64,000 nucleotides of DNA from SZUA-318 sp964412015 (GTDB lineage Bacteria > Gemmatimonadota > Gemmatimonadetes > Longimicrobiales > Gaopeijiaceae): positions 54,055 through 118,054 of the forward strand of contig CAYPMO010000006.1 in the NCBI GenBank assembly GCA_964412015.1. The letters run 5' to 3'. Under the pieces are notes generated by a model. The model was given only the letters and a program-made list of their open reading frames with translations. It had not been told where the DNA came from and searched no databases. Below are positions 1-6,657 of this stretch, one piece after another; position 1 is the first letter of the stretch, and every line of letters begins with the position of its first letter. The position numbers and the translations under genes were made by a program.

Positions 1-1
1 G

Positions 2-2191
2 GACCTCGTCCTCGACCCCTCCGATCCGAATACGCTGTTCGCTGCGACCTACCAGCGGCGTCGGACGGCCTGCTGCTTCGTGGGTGGCGGGCCCGGGTCG
101 GCGATCTGGCGCTCCGACGATGGGGGGGAGACCTGGTCGAAGATCACCGGCGGGGGCTTCCCCGAGGGGACGAAGGGACGCATCGCGCTGGCCATGACGC
201 CGGCCGACCCGAATGTCCTCTACGCCCAGATGGAGCTGGCCGCGGACGACGAGGAACCGCTCGCGGAAGAGGAGCGAGAGCGCTGGCAGCGTCTCGCGCG
301 CGCCGACTCGCTCCCACCGGACCCCGAGTACTCGGGCGTCTGGCGCTCCCGTGACAAGGGACGCACGTGGGAGTTCCGCTCCAACGAGAACGGTCGTCCG
401 ATGTACTTCAGCCAGATCCGCGTGTCCCCCGAGGATGCGAACCTGGTGTACACGGTCGAGCTGGACGTCTGGAAATCCCGCGACGGCGGCGCGACATGGG
501 AGGAGATCGACGGCTACGGCCACGTGGACCAGCACGCGTTCTGGATCGACCCGCGCGACGACGACCACATGATCATCGGCAACGACGGCGCGCTGGACGT
601 GACCTACGACGAAGGCGAGACGTGGGAGTCTCTCCGGCTGTTCGCCGTGGGTCAGCCCTACCACGTGTCCGTGGACATGCGCAGGCCGTACTGGGTGTGC
701 ACGGGGCTCCAGGACAACGGCTCGTGGTGCGGGCCCAGCTCCGTGCGCACGGGGCAGATCCTCCCACAGGACTGGCACCGAGTGGGCGGCGGGGACGGCT
801 TCTACACGCAGATCGATCCCACGGACTACCACATCGTCTTCGCCGAGTCGCAGAACGGGAACATTCGGCGTTTCAACCTCAGCACGGGTGAGCAGACGAG
901 CATCCGGCCCGTCGCGCCGACGGAAGAGCGTTCCACCTCCAACATCCGCCCGATCCCCGCCGTGGGGACGAGCATTCGCTTCAACTGGAACACGCCGCTC
1001 CTCCTTTCCCCGCACAACCCGAGGACGCTCCATGCCGGCGGCAACCGCCTCTTCACCTCGCGTGACCGGGGTGATACCTGGACCATGACGGATGACCTGA
1101 CGAAGAACGTGGACCGCGACCGCGTCAGCGTCATGGGCGTGCGGAACGACCTGCCGCGATGCGATCGGCACGTGCGTGGCGAGCCCTGCATCTTGTCACG
1201 GAACGACGGTGTGTCGAACTACGGGACGATCGTGAGCGTCGCGGAATCCCCGATCGTGCCCGGCGTGCTCTGGGTCGGTACGGACGACGGCAATATCCAG
1301 GTGAGCCGGAACGGCGGGGCCACGTGGACCGAGGTGGGCAAGAACGTCCCAGGCGGCACGAAGGACTACTACGTGTCGCGTGTGGAGGCCTCGTGGTTCG
1401 ACGCGGGCACGGCGTATGCATCGCTGGACGGCCATCGCTCCGACGATCTCTCGCCGCACGTGTTCGTCACGCGTGACTACGGTGCGACGTGGACGAGCAT
1501 CGTCTCGAACCTGCCGGCGTTCGGGAACGTGAACACCATCAGGCAGGACCCGAAGAATCCGAGCCTTCTCTATGTCGGCACCGAGTTCGGCTTCTTCCTC
1601 TCGAGAGACGAAGGGGCGAGCTGGGTGCGGTTCATGCCGAACCTCCCGGTCGTACGGATCGACGACGTGCTCGTGCACCCGAGGGACGGTGACCTCGTGC
1701 TCGCGACGCACGGACGGTCCATCTGGATCATGGACGACGTCACGCCGCTGCAGGCGATGCGCGACGAGACGCTCGCGGAGGCGGTCCACCTGTTCGAGCC
1801 GCGAGAGGCGGTGGTGTGGGCCGGTGACATCCAGAAGGGCCGGTCGGTGACGGGTGACAAGAACTGGCAGGGAGAGAACGCTCCCGTCGGTACCGCGATC
1901 CACTACCACCTGGCGAACGCCGCGCAGGGGCCCGTGCGGATCAGGATCGCGGACGCGGTCAGCGGGGCCGCCTTCAGGACGCTGGAGGGCACCGGTTTGG
2001 CGGGACTGAACCGGGCGCAGTGGGACCTGAGGGGCGACGAGCCCGAGGAGCCGGAGGGCGGGGGAGGTGGCCGCAGGGCCCAAGCTCCCGTGGCTTCGCC
2101 GGGCACCTACAGGGTGACGCTGAATGTGAACGGACAGAGCTACTCCACGACGGTGGACGTGCTGGCCGATCGCTGGCTGGGAGAGCGGTAG
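2..2191 (+). CDS. Sortilin/sialidase-like Asp-box beta-propeller protein (5' partial)
   Basis: The reading frame is open from base 2, so the start lies outside the window. About 729 residues are visible. At least eight Asp-box (BNR) motifs of the form S-x-D-x-G-x-T-W can be read, for example SDDGGETW, SRDKGRTW, SRDGGATW, TYDEGETW, SRDRGDTW, SRNGGATW, TRDYGATW and SRDEGASW. Such motifs mark the blades of a beta-propeller, as in sialidases and VPS10/sortilin proteins. The propeller ends near HGRSIWIMDD and is followed by a C-terminal beta-sandwich-like region ending YRVTLNVNGQSY. Full-length relatives of this type are about 1000 residues, usually secreted, and often annotated glycosyl hydrolase, but the substrate is normally unknown. 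I see no catalytic proof of sialidase activity, so the family call is firm and the enzymatic function open. A strong hairpin follows the stop. Confidence 0.85.
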   Translation, partial: DLVLDPSDPNTLFAATYQRRRTACCFVGGGPGSAIWRSDDGGETWSKITGGGFPEGTKGRIALAMTPADPNVLYAQMELAADDEEPLAEEERERWQRLARADSLPPDPEYSGVWRSRDKGRTWEFRSNENGRPMYFSQIRVSPEDANLVYTVELDVWKSRDGGATWEEIDGYGHVDQHAFWIDPRDDDHMIIGNDGALDVTYDEGETWESLRLFAVGQPYHVSVDMRRPYWVCTGLQDNGSWCGPSSVRTGQILPQDWHRVGGGDGFYTQIDPTDYHIVFAESQNGNIRRFNLSTGEQTSIRPVAPTEERSTSNIRPIPAVGTSIRFNWNTPLLLSPHNPRTLHAGGNRLFTSRDRGDTWTMTDDLTKNVDRDRVSVMGVRNDLPRCDRHVRGEPCILSRNDGVSNYGTIVSVAESPIVPGVLWVGTDDGNIQVSRNGGATWTEVGKNVPGGTKDYYVSRVEASWFDAGTAYASLDGHRSDDLSPHVFVTRDYGATWTSIVSNLPAFGNVNTIRQDPKNPSLLYVGTEFGFFLSRDEGASWVRFMPNLPVVRIDDVLVHPRDGDLVLATHGRSIWIMDDVTPLQAMRDETLAEAVHLFEPREAVVWAGDIQKGRSVTGDKNWQGENAPVGTAIHYHLANAAQGPVRIRIADAVSGAAFRTLEGTGLAGLNRAQWDLRGDEPEEPEGGGGGRRAQAPVASPGTYRVTLNVNGQSYSTTVDVLADRWLGER

Positions 2192-2208
2192 CAGGGTCGC
2201 CGCCGTTC

Positions 2209-2244
2209 CCGGGGTCCAGGGGGCTTCGGCATCCTGGACCCCGG
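2209..2244 (+). terminator. Strong hairpin after the Asp-box gene
   Basis: A perfect 12-base-pair stem, CCGGGGTCCAGG paired with CCTGGACCCCGG, encloses a 12-base loop. It starts 18 bases after the stop codon at 2191. There is no T-run after it, so it is a terminator-like or RNA-stabilising hairpin rather than a textbook intrinsic terminator. Confidence 0.6.
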
Positions 2245-2304
2245 CTCGAGCTGCCGAGCCGGGCCGGCGTCACGAAATCACCCGGGAAGTCGTATCTTCA
2301 GACC

Positions 2305-3516
2305 ATGTTCCGCCGCGCCGCCGTGCTCCTGCCCGTTCTCGCCCTGCTCGCGGGCGCGCTTCCCTCCGCGCGGGCGTCCGCGCAGGTCGCCCCCGCCGAC
2401 TCGGCGGAGGTGCTGCTCGACGCGGCGAGCCGATTCGCGGCCGAGGGACGACCGGACGTGGCGGAGGCCCTCTACCGCTCGATCCTCGAGCGCTTTCCCA
2501 CCACGCCCGCGGCCGACGTGGCCCGTTTGCGCCTGGGCGAGACCCGAGCGGCGGGAACCCCGGGCAGCGGCCGTGTGGAGCTCCAGGTCTGGACCACGCT
2601 GTACGGGTTGTGGCTGGGGGTGGCGGTGCCCGGCGCCTTCGGGGCCGAGGACTCGGAGCCTTACGGGGTCGGGCTGCTCCTCGGCGGCCCGGCCGGTTTC
2701 ATCGCGGGCAAGACGATCGCCGGGTCCCGGCCGTTGACCGAAGGACAGGCGCGGGCCATCACGCTGGGAGGAACGTGGGGCTCGTGGCAGGGCCTGGGGT
2801 GGGCCGAGGTGCTCGACCTGGGGCGCGAGGAGGTGTGCCACGCGGACGGATTCGGCGGAGAGTACTGCTTCGAGGAGGGCAGCTCGATCGAGGAGACGTT
2901 CACGGCGATGCTCGTGGGCGGCGTCGCCGGCATCGCGGCCGGCGCGGCGCTGTCGAAGCAGACGATCTCGCCGGGCGTGGCCACGGCGGTCAACTTCGGC
3001 GCTCTCTGGGGCACGTGGATGGGCTTCGGCTTCGGCACGCTGGCGGACCTGGAGAACGACGCCTTGCTGTCCGCGACCCTCGTGGGCGGCAACGCCGGGC
3101 TGGTGGCGATGGCCGTGAAGGCGCCGGACTGGAACCCGACCCGGAGCCGGGCGCGCCTCGTGAGCATCTACGGTGTGATCGGCGCGGTCTCGGGTCTGGG
3201 GGTGGATCTCCTCCTGCAGCCCGAAGATGAGAAGGTGGCGATCGGCATCCCGCTCGCCGGGAGCATCGCGGGGCTCGCGCTCGGGGTGGGCACCACCGGC
3301 GGCCGTGGCGCCACCGAGCCCACCGGGGACCACGCGGTCTCGCGCCCTCCGACCGTCGGCCCGGGGTTGGGCGGAGCGCTCGTGAATCTCGCCGACGGGC
3401 GCTGGAGCGTCTCCGCGCCCCTTCCCGCGCTGCGGCTCCTGGACCTGGACGGCCCCCGGGGCCCGATCCGGAAAGCGGCGATGGGCGTCGACCTGTTCCG
3501 CGCTCGGTTCTTCTGA
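2305..3516 (+). CDS. Exported glycine-rich membrane protein with TPR-like N-terminus, unknown function
   Basis: The protein has 403 residues. The ATG at 2305 is chosen because it is immediately followed by a clear signal peptide (residues 1-27, ending ARASAQ); the same frame is open further upstream, but that part resembles no protein. Residues about 30-80 resemble one tetratricopeptide-type helical hairpin (LYRSILERFPTTPAADVARLRLGE). From about residue 90 to 330 there are recurring glycine/alanine-rich hydrophobic segments of similar pattern, including GGTWGSWQGLGWAEVLDL and FGALWGTWMGFGFGTLADL. They read like duplicated glycine-zipper membrane hairpins. The C-terminus is a short beta-rich tail. 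I recognise no named family. Its place in the envelope is inferred from the signal peptide. Confidence 0.75.
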   Translation: MFRRAAVLLPVLALLAGALPSARASAQVAPADSAEVLLDAASRFAAEGRPDVAEALYRSILERFPTTPAADVARLRLGETRAAGTPGSGRVELQVWTTLYGLWLGVAVPGAFGAEDSEPYGVGLLLGGPAGFIAGKTIAGSRPLTEGQARAITLGGTWGSWQGLGWAEVLDLGREEVCHADGFGGEYCFEEGSSIEETFTAMLVGGVAGIAAGAALSKQTISPGVATAVNFGALWGTWMGFGFGTLADLENDALLSATLVGGNAGLVAMAVKAPDWNPTRSRARLVSIYGVIGAVSGLGVDLLLQPEDEKVAIGIPLAGSIAGLALGVGTTGGRGATEPTGDHAVSRPPTVGPGLGGALVNLADGRWSVSAPLPALRLLDLDGPRGPIRKAAMGVDLFRARFF

Positions 3517-3535
3517 CGGCTTGTCGTGGGCGGGG

Positions 3536-4525
3536 TCACGCCCTCGAGGCGAGACGGTGGCGAACGATGCGGCCGCCGTGCTCGCGGCCGTTCTCGATGA
3601 AGATCTTGTTCGCATCGTATCCCGCGGCCACGACTCCGGCGATGTAGATGCCGGGGACCTCCGTCGCCATCGTCGCCGGATCGTGCTCGGGCACGCCGGT
3701 GTCGGGATCGATCATGACGCCCAGGGAGCGCAGGAGGGTCGGGTCGGCCCGCCACCCCGTCATCGCGAGCAGCCAGTCGTTGGCGAGCTCGACGGTCTCG
3801 TCGGTGTCCACGTCGCACAGCATCACCGATTTCGGCTTCACCTCGGCCACGCGCGTCTTCCAGCGGACGGCGATCTCCCCGTTCTCGAGGCGGTTCGTGA
3901 TGTCGGGGACGACCCAGGGCTTCACGCCCTTGTCGAGAGCGTCCTGGAAATGCACGAGCGTGACGCGGGCCCCGTTCCGATGGAGCTCCAGGGCCGCCTC
4001 CACGGCGGAGTTGCCCGCGCCTACCACCACGACATCCTGGTCGTAGAACGAGTACGGCTCCCGGTAGGCGTGGACGACCTTGGGCAGATCCTCGCCCGGC
4101 ACGCCCAGGAGGTTCGGCTTCTGGAACCCTCCGGTGGCTACGACGATCGCGTCCGCAGCGTAGACGCGGTTCGTGCCGTCGCCGTGCCGGGTGACGACCG
4201 TGAAGTCACCTTCCTCCCCGGTGACGCCGACGACCGCCTCGTACTGGCGCACGTCCAGGTCCCAGTGGCGCACCACGAAACGGTAGTAGGCGAGCGCCTC
4301 CCGGCGGGTGGGCCTGTCGCCCGGGATCGTGAACGGAACGTCGCCGACCTCCAGCAGTCGGGCCGTGCTGAAGAAGGTCATGTAGTAGGGGTAGGCCACG
4401 ATCGAGGACGTGATGCACCCCTTGTCGAACAGGGCGCACGACAGGCCTGCCCGCTTGGCGGCCGCTCCGACGGCGATGCCGCACGGACCGGCGCCGACCA
4501 CGAGGATGTCGAACCGTTCGCGCAT
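3536..4525 (-). CDS. ypdA: YpdA-type flavin pyridine-nucleotide disulfide reductase (putative bacillithiol disulfide reductase)
   Basis: The protein has 329 residues. The N-terminus MRERFDILVVGAGPCGIAVG carries the FAD-binding GxGxxG motif. A second dinucleotide motif, VVVVGAGNSAVEAALEL, lies mid-protein for NADPH. YpdA-family signatures include FFSTARLLEVGDVPF, GVPGEDLPKV and the KPWVVPDI stretch. The C-terminal FAD motif is PGIYIAGVVAAGYDANKIFIENG. YpdA/Bdr reduces oxidised bacillithiol with NADPH in the cytoplasm. There is no thioredoxin-reductase CxxC, as expected for this family. The ATG at 4525 was chosen because homology begins there; the frame extends upstream without resemblance. No bacillithiol synthesis gene lies nearby, so the substrate is inferred from family membership. 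Confidence 0.85.
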   Translation of the reverse strand: MRERFDILVVGAGPCGIAVGAAAKRAGLSCALFDKGCITSSIVAYPYYMTFFSTARLLEVGDVPFTIPGDRPTRREALAYYRFVVRHWDLDVRQYEAVVGVTGEEGDFTVVTRHGDGTNRVYAADAIVVATGGFQKPNLLGVPGEDLPKVVHAYREPYSFYDQDVVVVGAGNSAVEAALELHRNGARVTLVHFQDALDKGVKPWVVPDITNRLENGEIAVRWKTRVAEVKPKSVMLCDVDTDETVELANDWLLAMTGWRADPTLLRSLGVMIDPDTGVPEHDPATMATEVPGIYIAGVVAAGYDANKIFIENGREHGGRIVRHRLASRA

Positions 4526-4679
4526 GGGCGTGCCTAACCCGGCGCTCGGCGAATCGTTCCTGTTCGTCGCCGGTAGATGCACCATTGCTGGCCGTGACGT
4601 CCCTGGGCATGTTGGCGGTACACGTCCCCTTCGACCGGGGACCCGACGTCTCGATGTTCCGTCCCGCGGAGGCAACGCC

Positions 4680-4937
4680 ATGAGTTCAGCCGAGTCCGAG
4701 GCCCGCAAGGCTCTGGCCCGCCTCGGGCGCGCGGCCGAGAAAGCCGAGCGGGATCTGAACGCCCTGGAGGGCGCCCTGAAGACAGCGGAAGGCGCCGACT
4801 TCCCCGTCGAGGAGTACGCTGCGGTACGCGGCGCGCTCCGCCGCATCCTGGAGTTCACCGACGAGGAAGCACAGCGCCTCCAGGACAAGCTCCTTCACGC
4901 GGGTGGCCTGGAACCGGGCCGGGTTCGCAGAGGCTAG
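4680..4937 (+). CDS. Small predicted helical protein, unknown function
   Basis: The 85-residue product is strongly charged and rich in Ala, Glu, Arg and Leu, with a heptad-like pattern (ARKALARLGRAAEKAERDLN) that suggests a helical hairpin or coiled coil. A GGAGG ribosome-binding site sits six bases before the ATG. The stop is four bases before the next gene, so the two are probably cotranscribed. Upstream, at 4624-4642, a small hairpin (GTCCCC, seven-base loop, GGGGAC) lies in the divergent spacer shared with the ypdA-like gene. I do not recognise the family. There is no signal peptide, so it is probably cytoplasmic. Confidence 0.65.
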   Translation: MSSAESEARKALARLGRAAEKAERDLNALEGALKTAEGADFPVEEYAAVRGALRRILEFTDEEAQRLQDKLLHAGGLEPGRVRRG

Positions 4938-4941
4938 ATCC

Positions 4942-6615
4942 ATGGAACGCCGCACATTCGTACACACCACGGCCGCCGCCGCGGCCGGCCTCGCGTTCGC
5001 GCCGAGGAGCGTCGTCGGCGGCCGGACCCGGGCGGACCTGGTCCTCAGGGGAGGCATGGTCTTCGATGGAACGGGGACCCCGGGTCGCGAGATGGACGTG
5101 GCCGTCACCGGAGACCGGATCTCGGCCGTAGGCTCCAACCTGCCGGCGGGCGCGGAGGAGATCGACATCCGGGGCCTGGCCCTGGCGCCGGGCTTCATCG
5201 ACGTCCACACGCACGTGGATCTCCCGATCTTCGAGAACCCCAACGTGGAGAACCGCATCCGGCAGGGGGTGACGCTGGAGATCGGGGGAAACTGCGGGGG
5301 GTCGCCGGGGCCCTGGACGGAAGAGGAGTTCCAGCGGACCCGGGAGCGGTACCGGGACCGCTACGGGGTCGAGATCGACTTCCGCGATCCCGCAGGGTTC
5401 CTGAGCGGGATCGACCGCCTCCGTCCGACGGTGAACGCGGCAACGCTGGTCGGCAACGGATCGCTCCGCACCTTCGCGGTCGGCAACGTGGACCGCCCGG
5501 CCACGGAGGCGGAGCTCGCCGTCATGAAGGAGGAGCTCCGCAAGGCGATCGCCGGAGGGTGCGTGGGGCTCTCGTCCGGGCTCGAATACGCGCCGTCCGG
5601 CTTCGCCAGCACCGACGAGCTCATCGAGCTCGCCTCCGTGCTGAAGGGCACCGGCTATCCCTACGCGTCCCACATGCGGAACGAGGACGACCGGGTCCTC
5701 GGCGCGATCGAGGAGCTGTTCCACGTCGGGCGGATGGCCGGCGTGCCGGTCGAGATCTCCCATCTGAAGGCGCAGGGCAGGCGGAACCACTGGAAGCACC
5801 CGGTGATTCTCGGGCTCATCGAGGAAGCCGTGCGCACCGGCCTGGACGCGCGCTTCGACGTCTATCCGTACGTGGCGTATTCGACCGGCCTCACCAACCT
5901 CTTCCCCACCGAGTTGCGGTCGGGCGGTACGCAGGCGTTCCTGCAGCGCCTGCGCGATCCGGCCACCGCCGCGACGCTCGAGACACACTGCCGGAGCAAG
6001 ATCGAGGGGCTCGGAGACTGGAACAGCATCCAGATCACGTCGGCGGGCGAGAGCACCTCGTGGGCGGTCGGCCGGAGGCTCGGCGACCTGGCCACCGAGC
6101 GCGGGATGGAGCCGTACGCCCTCGTGCTGATGCTGCTCGAGGCGAACCGCGGCAGCGTGGGCACGATCGGGTACGGCATGAGCGAGGAGAACGTCGAGGA
6201 GTTGCTCGCGCATCCGCTGGGAATGGTGTGCTCGGACGGGAGCAACTACGCGCCGTACGGCCCTCAGGCCCAGAGTTCTCCCCACCCGCGGAACTACGGG
6301 ACGTTCCCACGGCTCCTCGGTCACTACGTGCGGGCGCGGAAGGTGATGCCTCTGGAGGAGGCCATCCGCAAGATCACGTCCGCACCGGCCGATCGGATGC
6401 GCCTCGAGGGGCGGGGGCGGATTGCCGTGGGGACCTTCGCGGACCTGGTGGCGTTCGACCCCGGCACGATCATCGACCGCGCTACGTTCGAGGCGCCCCA
6501 CCAGTATCCCGAGGGCATCCCGCTGGTCATCGTGAACGGCGTGATCACCATCCGCGAATCGGATCAGACCGGCCAGAGGGGCGGGAGGGCGGTCCGGGGC
6601 GCGGCGCGGCTGTAG
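4942..6615 (+). CDS. N-acyl-D-amino-acid deacylase / D-aminoacylase-like amidohydrolase, Tat-exported
   Basis: The protein has 557 residues. The N-terminus MERRTFVHTTAAAAAGLAFA is a twin-arginine-like signal, pointing to a folded, metal-loaded periplasmic enzyme. Amidohydrolase-superfamily features are in order: a beta-sandwich edge (DLVLRGGMVFDGTG), metal motif HTHVD, EIGGNCGGS with the metal-bridging Cys typical of D-aminoacylases, LSSGLEYAP, SHMRNED, EISHLKAQGRRNHW, CSDGSNYAP, and the closing GTFADLVAFDP. These enzymes hydrolyse N-acyl-D-amino acids or related cyclic amides. The exact substrate cannot be told. It follows the small helical-protein gene by four bases. Confidence 0.88.
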   Translation: MERRTFVHTTAAAAAGLAFAPRSVVGGRTRADLVLRGGMVFDGTGTPGREMDVAVTGDRISAVGSNLPAGAEEIDIRGLALAPGFIDVHTHVDLPIFENPNVENRIRQGVTLEIGGNCGGSPGPWTEEEFQRTRERYRDRYGVEIDFRDPAGFLSGIDRLRPTVNAATLVGNGSLRTFAVGNVDRPATEAELAVMKEELRKAIAGGCVGLSSGLEYAPSGFASTDELIELASVLKGTGYPYASHMRNEDDRVLGAIEELFHVGRMAGVPVEISHLKAQGRRNHWKHPVILGLIEEAVRTGLDARFDVYPYVAYSTGLTNLFPTELRSGGTQAFLQRLRDPATAATLETHCRSKIEGLGDWNSIQITSAGESTSWAVGRRLGDLATERGMEPYALVLMLLEANRGSVGTIGYGMSEENVEELLAHPLGMVCSDGSNYAPYGPQAQSSPHPRNYGTFPRLLGHYVRARKVMPLEEAIRKITSAPADRMRLEGRGRIAVGTFADLVAFDPGTIIDRATFEAPHQYPEGIPLVIVNGVITIRESDQTGQRGGRAVRGAARL

Positions 6616-6657
6616 CCGGGCGCGACGTATTCACCCAGCCCCGTCGGTCACCTGTCC

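Noticed and set aside
3521..4537. A 338-residue plus-strand open frame opposite the YpdA-like gene
   Set aside because: The minus-strand protein has two dinucleotide-binding motifs; the plus-strand frame is a shadow.
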